In this document: in pieces, positions 27,880 through 37,800 of the stretch
How the letters are laid out: every line of letters starts with the position of its first letter
How positions within the stretch are numbered: the stretch's first letter is position 1
The notes under the pieces: generated by a model
What the model was told of the DNA's origin: nothing
Database searches by the model: none
What the model saw: the letters and a program-made list of their open reading frames with translations, nothing else
Assembly (NCBI RefSeq): GCF_001477625.1
Contig: NZ_CP013692.1
Coordinates: forward strand, 372,001 to 436,000
Reading direction: 5' to 3'
DNA: 64,000 nucleotides
From: Paucibacter sp. KCTC 42545
GTDB taxonomy: Bacteria; Pseudomonadota; Gammaproteobacteria; Burkholderiales; Burkholderiaceae_C
Made by a program: the position numbers and the translations under genes

Positions 27880-28299
27880 GTGCAAGTTCCTGATGGTCCT
27901 ACCGGTCTTGACAGCGGTACTCCTGCTGCTGCAGCACGAGTGCTGGTCATTGATGACAGCAACACAATCCGGCGCAGTGCCGAGATTTTCCTGAAACAGG
28001 CTGGCCATGACATCGTCCTGGCCGAAGATGGCTTTGATGCGCTGGCCAAGCTCAGCGACTTCCGGCCCGATCTGGTGTTCTGCGACATCCTGATGCCGCG
28101 GCTCGATGGCTATCAAACCTGCGCCATCATCAAACGCAATCCGCAGTTTGCGGCCGTGCCGGTGATCATGCTGTCCTCCAAGGACGGCTTGTTCGATAAG
28201 GCACGCGGCCGCATGGTGGGCTCGCAAGACTACCTCACCAAACCTTTCACCAAAGACCAGTTGCTGAAGGCCGTGCAGCAGCACCGCCGTGGCGCTTGA
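27880..28299 (+). CDS. pilG: Type IV pilus response regulator PilG
   Basis: This single-domain CheY-like regulator is predicted to be phosphorylated by the PilL kinase and to promote pilus extension in P. aeruginosa. The receiver signatures are VLVIDDSNTIRRSAEIFL (acidic pair), VFCDILMPRLDGYQ (phospho-acceptor Asp), VIMLSSKDG (Ser) and YLTKPFTKDQLL (Lys). GTGAGG at 27868-27873 could itself be read as a start, but it is better as the ribosome-binding site for the GTG at 27880, six bases further. It is first in pilG-pilH-pilI-pilJ-pilL. Confidence 0.93.
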   Translation: MQVPDGPTGLDSGTPAAAARVLVIDDSNTIRRSAEIFLKQAGHDIVLAEDGFDALAKLSDFRPDLVFCDILMPRLDGYQTCAIIKRNPQFAAVPVIMLSSKDGLFDKARGRMVGSQDYLTKPFTKDQLLKAVQQHRRGA

Positions 28300-28368
28300 T
28301 GCCTGCATCGAGCGCGGATCCCATTTGATATTGACACCTTGCTCGGCAGAGCGGCCTGAGGAGGACCT

Positions 28369-28740
28369 ATGACCATTATGAAAATCTTGTTGGTTGACGA
28401 TTCGAAAACCGAATTGCATGTGCTGAGTGAATTGCTCGGCAAGCGTGGCTACCAAGTCCGTACGGCTGAAAACGGCGAAGAGGCGCTCAAGCGCCTGGGC
28501 GAAGAAAAGCCCGACCTGATCCTGATGGATGTGGTGATGCCCGGCCAGAACGGTTTTCAACTGACCCGCGCCATCACCCGCGATGAGCGCTATGCCGGCA
28601 TCCCGGTGATCATGTGCACCAGCAAGAACCAGGAAACCGACAAGGTCTGGGGTATGCGCCAGGGTGCGAGTGATTACGTCGTCAAACCCGTCAAGGCCGA
28701 GGAGTTGCTGGCCAAGATTCGTGCCCTCGGTGGTGCATGA
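28369..28740 (+). CDS. pilH: Type IV pilus response regulator PilH
   Basis: The 123-residue receiver domain has ILLVDDSKTELHVL, LILMDVVMPGQNGF (acceptor Asp), VIMCTSKNQETDKVWG (Thr/Ser) and YVVKPVKAEELL (Lys). In P. aeruginosa PilH opposes PilG and favours retraction or acts as a phosphate sink. GAGGAGG lies five bases before the ATG, the strongest ribosome-binding site of the cluster. The stop overlaps pilI as ATGA, so the two are translationally coupled. Confidence 0.94.
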   Translation: MTIMKILLVDDSKTELHVLSELLGKRGYQVRTAENGEEALKRLGEEKPDLILMDVVMPGQNGFQLTRAITRDERYAGIPVIMCTSKNQETDKVWGMRQGASDYVVKPVKAEELLAKIRALGGA

Positions 28741-29315
28741 GTAATAAAGAAGCGCTGCGCGAACTGCAGCACCGCCTAGCTCACCGCATGCAGCAGGCGC
28801 GTGAGCAGACCGGCACCGGTGCCAGCTGGCTGGCGGTGGAATGTGCGGGCTATGGCTTGCTGTTCTCGCTCAAGCATGCGGCGGAAATTTTCGCGCCCGT
28901 GCCGCTCAAGCCTTTGCCTTATGCCAAGCCCTGGATGGCAGGACTCGCCAATCTGCGCGGTGGCCTGTTCACGGTGGTGGATTTGGCGGTGTTTCTGGGC
29001 TTGCGCGATGCGCAGACGCCCTTGGCCGAGCAGCGCGGCGAAGCGCGGGCGGAAGCCAGCCAGGCCCGCCTGGTGTCGCTGAATCCTGAACTGAATTGCA
29101 ACTGCGCTTTGTTGGTGGACCGTTTGGCCGGCCTGCGCGGTGATGACCAGCTGCGCTTGGATACCTCTGATCCAGCGAGCCAAGTGGGTGCTGAAGGCCA
29201 GCGCCGACCGCGTTTTGCCGGCCCACGCATGCTGGACGAGGCAGGGCGATCGTGGCAACAAGTGCATTTGGATGCCCTTTCTAAACATGAACAGTTTTTG
29301 CAAGTCGTGGTCTGA
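28737..29315 (+). CDS. pilI: CheW-like coupling protein PilI
   Basis: The 192-residue CheW-domain protein couples the PilJ receptor to the PilL kinase. Recognisable positions are GYGLLFSLKHAAEIFAPVP, MAGLANLRGGLFTVVDLAVFLG and a C-terminal WQQVHLDALSKHEQFLQV. The ATG at 28737 overlaps the pilH stop. A 9-bp inverted repeat follows in the 177-base gap to pilJ. Confidence 0.92.
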   Translation: MSNKEALRELQHRLAHRMQQAREQTGTGASWLAVECAGYGLLFSLKHAAEIFAPVPLKPLPYAKPWMAGLANLRGGLFTVVDLAVFLGLRDAQTPLAEQRGEARAEASQARLVSLNPELNCNCALLVDRLAGLRGDDQLRLDTSDPASQVGAEGQRRPRFAGPRMLDEAGRSWQQVHLDALSKHEQFLQVVV

Positions 29316-29330
29316 TTTCAGGCGACGAGA

Positions 29331-29352
29331 TCAGGCCTTTGCGAAGGCCTGA
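29331..29352 (+). repeat. Perfect inverted repeat between pilI and pilJ
   Basis: TCAGGCCTT and AAGGCCTGA are exact inverted repeats with a four-base TGCG loop. The hairpin is stable but not followed by a T run, so it looks more like a processing or stabilising hairpin that sets pilI and pilJ levels apart than a terminator. Confidence 0.6.
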
Positions 29353-29492
29353 ATGCATTTGTGGCGACCCGTGGCTGGCTGTGTGGCTAGGCGAGTTGCC
29401 TAAAAATTTGACGGCCAGTTTGGCCGATAGACAACAGTTTTGAGTCCGATGCCAGTCAAGATCGGCGAAATTTTCGAGAGCAAGAGGGTGAG

Positions 29493-31829
29493 ATGAGCTT
29501 CCTGGACAAGATCAAAAAGCTGGGCAAGAACGAATCCGACCAGGCTGCCACTGGGGCGGCTGAATTGGCGGGCATGACGGGCACAAACGGCCTGGCCACT
29601 GCCCAGGGCGCCACGGGCCGTCTGGACATCGACGGCGACCGCCAAGGTGCGGACACCGCAGCCTCTGCACCCATCTCTTCGATCATTTCGGAGGCGACGC
29701 CGACCGAGTTCAGCAGCGCTGAGTTCCCGGCCACGACTAATTTCTCCAGCACCACGACGGCGGCCATGGATCAGGCCGACGGCGCGTTGGCAGGCAAGGC
29801 CGCCAGCAGCCGCAAGCAAGCGCTGTTTACCGCGATGGTGGCGGTGGGCTTGCTGGGTACGGCGGCGACGGTCGGTGTGACCATTTTGCAAAGCTCGCGC
29901 AGCGCCGCTCAGGTGCGCGCCACCGGCCAGGCCTTGATGCAGTCGCAGCGTATGGCCAAGTCGGTCACATCCGCCTTGGTGGGTAAGCCCGAAGCATTCG
30001 TTGAATTGCGTGAGAGCGTGGGCAGCATGGCCAGCGTGGTGAAAGACCTGCGCTCCGGTGAAGGCAGCTTGGCTGCCGCGCCGGCCAGTGTGACGGCCAG
30101 CCTGGATGCAATTTTGCCGCTGGTGCAGCGCGCCGAGCAAAGCGGCCAAATGGTGCAGTCGCAGGAGAAGGCGCTGATCGAAGTGGGCCAAGCCCTGCGC
30201 CAAATCAATAAGCAAAGCGGTGACCTGCTGGAAAGCGCGGAAACCGTGGCGGCCGATGCCTTGCAGCAAGGTGCTTCGACGGCGGAAATCGCCGCCGCCG
30301 GTCAGCTGGTGATGTTGACCCAGCGCATCGGCAAGAGCGCCAATGAATTCCAAACGCAAGAAGGCGTGAGCCCCGAGGCCGTGTTCTTGCTGGGCAAGGA
30401 CTTGAACTCCTTCAAGCTGATCACCGAAGCGCTGATCAACGGCAACCCTGAGTTGCACCTCAATAGCGTCAAAGACGCCGCACTGAAGGCGCGTCTGGTG
30501 ACCCTGCTGAAACAGTATGAGCTGACCCGTAGCCAAGCCCAGGTGATTCTGAGTAGTTTGCAAGGCCTGGTGGCCGCGCGTGAAGCGCAGACCAGCATCC
30601 TGGCCGATGCCGAGCCGCTGCGCAAAGGCCTGGAACAAGTCGCGCAGGAACTGGAATCTGCCGGTGGTGCCAATCTGGGTCTGATTGCCCTGATGGTGAC
30701 CGCCTTGGCGGCGCTGGTGGTGGGTGCCTTGGGTTTCCTGCGCCTCTATGTGGCCGGCCAGACCCAACGTGCCGCCATGGCCGAGTCGCAAAAGCAAGAA
30801 GCTGAAACGCAAGAGCGTGAAGCCAAGCGCGTCAACGACGCCAACCAGGCCGCTATTTTGCGTTTGATGAACGAGTTGCAGACGGTGGCTGAGGGTGACT
30901 TGACCCAACAAGCCACGGTGACGGAAGACATTACCGGCGCCATCGCTGACTCGGTGAACTACACGGTGGAAGAGCTGCGCAATCTGGTGAGCCAGGTGCA
31001 GACCACGGCCGCTCGCGTGACCGACACGACTGGCCAAGTTGACCAGACTTCGACCGACCTGCTGGCCGCTTCGAAAGAGCAGCTGCATGAGATTCGCTCC
31101 ACCGGTGAAGCGGTGCTGCAGATGGCGGGCCGAATCAATGAGGTGTCCACCCAAGCGCAGGCCACGGCCACGGTGGCGCGCCAGTCGCGTGAGGCCGCTG
31201 AGTCGGGCTTGCAGGCGATGCAGAACAATATCAGCGGTATGAATTCCATCCGCGACCACATTCAGGAAACCTCCAAGCGCATCAAGCGTCTGGGCGAGTC
31301 TTCGCAGGAAATTGGTGAGATCACCGAGCTGATTTCTGACATTACCGAACAGACCAACGTGCTGGCGCTGAACGCGGCCATCCAGGCCGCCTCGGCCGGT
31401 GAAGCCGGTCGCGGCTTCTCGGTGGTGGCGGAAGAAGTGCAACGTCTGGCCGAACGCTCGGGCGATGCCACACGCCGAATCGCCGCCCTGGTCAAGACCA
31501 TTCAGACCGACACGCATGACGCCGTGGCCGCGATGGAGCGCTCCACACTCGGTGTGGTGCAAGGTACGCGCTTGTCTGACGCGGCCGGTAAGGCGCTGGA
31601 AGAGATCGACACCGTGTCGCGTCGTCTGGACGGCCTGATCGCTGAGATTTCCACCCAAGCGCTGCGCGAAGCCGCTTCCGCCAATGAGGTGGCCGAGAAC
31701 ATTCAGCACATTTTTGCGGTGACCGAGCAGACCAGTGAGGGCACACGTTCCACCGCCCTGATGGTGCATGAGTTGTCGCGTTCCGCCGATGCCTTGAAGG
31801 CCTCGGTCGCCCGATTCAAGGTTGCCTGA
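29493..31829 (+). CDS. pilJ: Pilus chemoreceptor PilJ (methyl-accepting chemotaxis protein)
   Basis: This inner-membrane receptor of the Chp system senses surface contact or pilus subunits. TM1 (about residues 110-132) follows an unusually long hydrophilic N-terminus of about 108 residues rich in Ala/Thr/Ser. The periplasmic part (133-393) contains two type IV pilus transducer repeats with the shared pattern QSQRMAKS and LTQRIGKSANEF. TM2 is at 394-420, then a HAMP and the signalling hairpin LNAAIQAASAGEAGRGFSVV. Final residues VARFKVA lack a NWETF-type tether. GAGGGTGAG precedes the ATG. Confidence 0.94.
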   Translation: MSFLDKIKKLGKNESDQAATGAAELAGMTGTNGLATAQGATGRLDIDGDRQGADTAASAPISSIISEATPTEFSSAEFPATTNFSSTTTAAMDQADGALAGKAASSRKQALFTAMVAVGLLGTAATVGVTILQSSRSAAQVRATGQALMQSQRMAKSVTSALVGKPEAFVELRESVGSMASVVKDLRSGEGSLAAAPASVTASLDAILPLVQRAEQSGQMVQSQEKALIEVGQALRQINKQSGDLLESAETVAADALQQGASTAEIAAAGQLVMLTQRIGKSANEFQTQEGVSPEAVFLLGKDLNSFKLITEALINGNPELHLNSVKDAALKARLVTLLKQYELTRSQAQVILSSLQGLVAAREAQTSILADAEPLRKGLEQVAQELESAGGANLGLIALMVTALAALVVGALGFLRLYVAGQTQRAAMAESQKQEAETQEREAKRVNDANQAAILRLMNELQTVAEGDLTQQATVTEDITGAIADSVNYTVEELRNLVSQVQTTAARVTDTTGQVDQTSTDLLAASKEQLHEIRSTGEAVLQMAGRINEVSTQAQATATVARQSREAAESGLQAMQNNISGMNSIRDHIQETSKRIKRLGESSQEIGEITELISDITEQTNVLALNAAIQAASAGEAGRGFSVVAEEVQRLAERSGDATRRIAALVKTIQTDTHDAVAAMERSTLGVVQGTRLSDAAGKALEEIDTVSRRLDGLIAEISTQALREAASANEVAENIQHIFAVTEQTSEGTRSTALMVHELSRSADALKASVARFKVA

Positions 31830-31843
31830 GGCAAGGGGCTAGG

Positions 31844-34800
31844 ATGGATCTCATGTCCAATACGAGCCAGTCCCGGCCCCAGCCGGAACCGCGCGATATG
31901 CGGGACGCGCAGGATTCCGAATTTCCTGCCGACCTGAGCCCGCTGGCCTGGGTGCAGGAAGAGTTGCGCCGCTCGCTGGAGTCGGTGCACAAATCCCTGC
32001 GCCGCCTCTTGCGCGATGGCGATGGCCGCATGACGGGCTATTCCGCCTTGGGTGCTGATAGTCAGCCGCTGCCGGCGCTGCAAGCTGCCGCCGCCCAGTT
32101 GCATCAGGTGGCCGGTGTGCTGGACTTGGTCGGCTTGCCGGCCGGTGCCATTGTCTTGCGCGCGGCCGAGCAGGCCGTCGCTGACCTGGCCCAGCATCCC
32201 GCCAATATCGAATTGGCGCGGGTCGAAGTCATCGAGCGTGCCGATTTCGCACTGCTCTCGCTGGTGTCTCGCATGTTGGGCGCGGGTGCGCCCTCGGCGG
32301 CCATTTCCAGCCTGAGCCTGTTTCCGAGCTATCGCGATCTGCAGGCCTTGAACGGCGCCGAGCGTGTTCATCCGGCCGATCTGTGGCAGTTTGAATGGCA
32401 ATGGCGTGATCTGCCTGTCGACGGCAAGGTGCCTGTGCAAGCACTGGAGACGGTGCGCCCGGCCTTCGAGTCAACCTTGCTCAAGCAGATGCGGGAGCCG
32501 CATGCTGTTGCGGCACGCGCCTACGCCGCCAAGCTGAGTGATCTGTGTGCCGGCCTGGTGGGCGGCTTGCAGCATGCGCCCAAGACCAAGACCCTGTGGC
32601 AACTGGCCGCGGCCATGTTCGAGGCGCAGTCCTTGGGCTTGCTGCCGCTGGATAGCTTTGTCAAACGCCTGGGCTCGCGCTTGTTGTCCCAGCTGCGCGT
32701 GGTCGGGCTAGGCGATGCCGGCGATCTCGATGCCAAGCAACGCTTGGCGCAAGACCTGTTGTTCTTCTGCGCCCAAAGTGGTTCATTGTCCAGCCCCGCC
32801 GAAGCACCTCGCCTGGCGGCGGTGCGGGAAGCCTATGGCCTGGCCAACCAGCCCTTGGGCGACTATGAAGACGAAAGCCTGGGTCGCATCGACCCGGCCT
32901 GGGTGAGCCAGGCCAAGCGCCGCGTCAGTGCTGCCAAAGAATCTTGGGGCACGGTGGCCGAGGGCGAAACGCATCGCATGCCGGTGCTGGACGAACAGTT
33001 CGCCAGCCTGGCTGAATCTCTGCACCGCTTGTTCCCAAGCGGCGCGGTGCTGGGCGAAATGCTGCAGCGCGCCGTGGTCAGCACGGTGCGTTCGGCCAAA
33101 GCCCCGCCACCCGCGCTGGCGATGGAATTGGCCACCAGTTTGTTGTACGTCGAAGCGGCGCTGGATGAGGCCGTCTTTGACCAGCCCGAGCAGGCTGACC
33201 GCGTTAAACGCCTGGCCGCCCGTATCGCTGCGGTGGGTCGTGGCGAGGCGCCTGAGCCGCTCGAAGGCTGGATGGAAGATTTGTATCGGCGTGTCTCTGA
33301 TCGCCAGACGCTGGGCAGCGTGGTGCATGAATTGCGCAGCAGCCTGGCCGAGGTGGAGCGTCAGGCCGATGAGTATTTCCGTGACCCGAGCCAGCGCGAA
33401 CGTCTGATCCCGGTGCCGGGGCAGCTGTCCTCGATGCGTGGCGTCTTGACCGTGCTGGGCCTGGATCAAGCCGCATTGGCTTGCGTGCGTATGCGCGATG
33501 AGGTGGATCGCCTGGCCAATACCGAGGTGGATGTCGAGCGTGCCGCCCCGCGTGAGCTGTTCGATCGCCTGGCCAACAATCTGGGCGCGCTCGGTTTCAT
33601 GATCGACATGCTGGGCGTGCAGCCGGCCTTGGCCAAGCGCATGTTTGTGTTTGACGAAAGCACAGGCCGCCTGAGCTCGCTGATGGGTCGCAGTGGTGAT
33701 GCGCATGCCGCGCCGCCTGCGCCCATCATGCCCAATTTGCCGCCTCTGCCGCCGGCTTTGGTGGAGGCCGCGCAGCGCCCCGCCGAAGACACCCGCTTGT
33801 TGCCGGCGCACGACCCGGAAATGCGCGAGATTTTCCTGGAAGAAGCCGCCGAAGTGCTGGGCAATGCCCGCGAGGCCTTGGCGGGCTTGCGCGCGGATTC
33901 GGAAAGCACGCCGCAGCTGACGGTGATGCGCCGCGCCTTCCACACCCTCAAGGGCAGCTCGCGCATGGTCGGGCTGGAGCAATTCGGCGAAGGCGCCTGG
34001 AGCTGCGAGCAGTTGTTCAATGCCCGCTTGGCCGAGGCCACGCCCAAGGCGGATGCCGCCTTGCTCGAATTCAGCGAAGAAGCCTTGGATTACCTGGGCC
34101 GCTGGTGCGAACAGATTGCCTCGGCTCAAACACCGACGCTGACGCCCGAGCCGCTGCGCGAGAAGGCAGATGCCTTGCGACTGCGTCCCCTGGCGGCAGT
34201 TCCAGCGGCAGCGCCCGCACCGGCACCCGTTCCCGTACCTGCGCCTGAAGTTCATGTGGCTGAAGTGCAAGCGGAACCTGCCGCTGCCGCTGCGCCGGAA
34301 CTGGCACCGGCCGAGTCTGTGCAAGAACCTGAGCTGACAGTCGAAGCAGTGCCAGCGTCCGAAGCCCAGCCCGAGCCTATGCCCGAGCTGAGTTTTGTCA
34401 CGCTGCCGGAGGTCGAAGCGCTGCCGGTGACTGTCTCGTATGAGCCGGCTGTGGCTGCTGCTGCCGCACCGGAATTGGCCGGCTTTGAACCCACGACCTT
34501 CAACGAGTTTGCGCCCACCGAGGTGTCCGAGTTGCTGGACCTGCCGGCGCAGCCCGCTGCTGCGGTAGAAGCGTCACAACCTGAAGAGTTTGTGCTGCCC
34601 GAGATCGAGTCCATTGATGGCCTTGATGACGCCAGCCTGCCTGCGGCTGAGCCTGATTTGGCCAGTGACGAGCAGCAGCCCCCAAGCCACACCGAAGGCG
34701 AAGTGGCGAGCGAAAACGATAGTGACAGCGACAGTGATTTGCCGGCCTTGCCTGCGGACGTTGTCGCCGCAGTCGAGCCGCAGACGCCAGAGCAAGACTT

Positions 34801-37800
34801 GCCCTTTGTGCTGGAGTTCAACAGCCTGCGGGCTGATTTGCCAGCCGCGAGCACCGAAGAATTTGAGCTGCCCGAGTTCGAGCTCAAGCTCGACCTGGGT
34901 GAAGAAGCGGCTCTGCCGGTGGCCGAAGCCGGCGCACTGAATGACGATGAGTTGATCGCCGCCCTGGCGCAGATTCACCGTGAAGCTGTGCCCGAATACG
35001 CGGCTCCACTGGCCGACACCGAGTTGCTGCTGCCGCCTGACTTGGCGGACGCCGAGCCAGCCGAAGCCCAAGTGGAAACGGAAACGGAAACGGAAACGCC
35101 TGAGCTGGTCGCAGAGGGGGTTGAATCTGTTGGGCCCGCCGAAGCTGTTGAGCTCATTGAGCCCGCCGAGCCCCTCGAGTTGCCCCAACACCAAGCACCG
35201 ACGCTGGAATTGGTTCGCAGCCCGGCCCGCGACGCGCAGGACGAAGACGCCGAGCAAGCCGCGGCTGAGCAGGCGGAAGACGATAGCGTCAAGGTCATCG
35301 GCCCGATCCGGGTCAGCATCACGCTGTTCAATATCTTCCTCAACGAGGCCGATGAGTTGTCGCGCCGCCTGGGCACCAGCCTAGCCGAATGGGCGCTGGA
35401 GCTGAATGGCCCGGTGCCCGCCAATTGCGAGCCACTGGCGCATGCGCTGGCCGGCAATGCGGCGGCCGTGCAGTTTGAAGATCTGTCGATCCTGGCCCGC
35501 GCGCTGGAACACGCCCTGGGCCGTGCCCAACGCACGCGTCGCTATAGCGAGGCCGAGGCGCAGATGTTTGTGCAGGCGGCCGACGAAATTCGCCATCTGC
35601 TGCATCAGTTCGCTGCCGGCTTCCTCAAGCCGCTGGATCCCGCCACCTTGGCCGCCTTGCAGGCTTATCAGCCGGAGCATGACGCGGACTTCGAGTCCGA
35701 GCTGGATTCGCTGTCCATGGGCCTGGATGCCTTGATCAAGGAGAAGGGCGATCAGGCGGCTGAGCCGGATATGGCTGCGTTTGCCGATGTGGCCGATGAC
35801 GCTGTTGAGGTTGAGGAACAAGCCGAGCCATCGCTGGCGACTGCTGAAGCTGCCATCGATCCGCTGCTGCTGACACCAGCTGCCCATGAGGACGAAGTCG
35901 AGCCCGGTTTGCCCGATGCCATCGAGCCCGAGCTGTTTGATATCTTTGACGAAGAAGCGCAGGAATTGCTGGGTCAGCTGCACGGTGCCTTGCGCGCTTG
36001 GCTGCAAGCGCCGCAAGACCGCAGCCAAGGGGCGGCCTGCATGCGCGCCCTGCACACCTTCAAGGGCGGTGCCCGCCTGAGTGGCGCCATGCGCTTGGGT
36101 GAGCAAGCCCACCGCTTGGAAACCGAGGTCGAGCGCGTTCTGCATCAGCACGCTGACGGCGGCGCGCCTAGCCAGGCTGAGCTGCTGAGCTTGCAGGCCG
36201 GCGGCGACGCCCTGGCTGCCAGCATGGATGCCTTGCGCGCCGGCCATTTGGCGGTACCGGCGGTACCGGTGGCACCGGCGGCGCCAGCGGAGGCGGCGCC
36301 CACGGCCTTTGCGGCCACTACGGTGCAGCCGCTGGCGGCTGAGCAGGTGGCAGCCTTTGTTCCTGCTGTTGCCGAGACGGTCGAGGCGCTTGCGCCCACC
36401 GAGCTCACCGGCCTTGAGCCGACCGCCGTGGCGGCAGAACCAGCCGCGCCGGTTGAGCGCATCGACTGGTCGCGCTTTGTCGAAAACCCGCTGGACGAGA
36501 ACGCCGGCGAGCTGGGTCCCATCGGCCCGCAAGCCATGGTGCGTGTGCGCGGCAGCTTGCTCGAGCGCATGGCAGCCCAGGCCGGCGAGGTGAGTATTCG
36601 CCGCACCCGCTTGGAGTCTGAGCTGGCGCAGATGAAGTCGGCCTTGCTGGATTTGGACGACAACTTGGAGCGTTTGCGCGCCCAGATGCGTGAGTTGGAA
36701 TTGCAAGCCGAGGCCCAGATGGGTTCGCAGCAAGATCAGCTCAGCCGCGCGTCCGAGCATTTCGACCCGCTGGAATTCGACCGTTACACCCGCTTCCAGG
36801 AACTGACCAAGATGCTCACCGAATCGGTGGGTGACGTGGCCACCGTGCAGCGCTCTTTGCAGCGCAATGTGCAGCTCGGTGAAGACGAGTTGGCAGCGCA
36901 ATCGCGTCTGACACGTGAGTTGCAGGACGATTTGCTGCGCACTCGCATGGTGGAGTTCGACAGCTTGTCCGAGCGTATGCACCGGGTGGTGCGCCAAGCA
37001 GCGCGTGATACCGGCAAGCAGGCGCAGCTCAACATCGTCGGCGGCCAGACCGAGTTGGACCGCAGCGTGCTGGAGCGCATGGCCGGTGCTTTCGAGCATT
37101 TGCTGCGCAATAGCGTGGGCCACGGCATTGAAGCCAGCGAAGCCCGTGTGGCTGCAGGCAAAGATGCCACCGGCCAGCTGACCCTGACGCTGCAACAAGA
37201 AGGCAACGAAGTTCTGCTGAGCTTCAGTGACGACGGCGCCGGCCTGGATCTGCCCCGTATCCGCCAGCGTGGCGAGCAACTGGGTTTGATCAAGCCCGAC
37301 GCGCCTGAGCTGAGCGTAGCCGAGCTGACCCAGCTGATCTTCACCCCCGGCTTCTCCACGGCCAGCCAAATCACCGAAACCTCGGGTCGCGGTGTGGGCA
37401 TGGACGTGGTGCGCGCCGAAGTGGCGACGCTGGGCGGCAGCATCGACACCCATACCGAGCCGGGCCAGGGCAGCCGCTTCACGCTGCGCCTGCCCCTGAC
37501 CACGGCCTTGACCCAGGTGGTGTTGCTGCGCTGTGGTGATCAAACGGTGGCAGTGCCGGCGGCGCTGATGGATTCGGTGCAGCGCCTGCCGCTGGACCAG
37601 CTGGAAGGCGCTTACGCCAGTGGCAAGCTGAACTTGGCTGGCCACACGCAGCCCTTCTTCTGGCTGGGCAGCTTGCTCGGCCAGGCCGGTCATGGCCAGG
37701 CTCACGGCAAGACGGCGTCCATCGTGCTGCTGCGCAATTCCCAGCAACGTCTGGCCTTGCATGTGGACGAGGTGATGGGCAACCAGGAAGTGGTGGTCAA

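Noticed and set aside
29400..31769. 789-codon minus-strand frame opposite pilJ
   Set aside because: PilJ motifs on the plus strand are unambiguous, and the minus frame is Leu/His/Gly/Arg-rich noise.
35075..35098. Short repeat as CRISPR-like array
   Set aside because: It is a 6-bp in-frame codon repeat with no spacers or cas genes.
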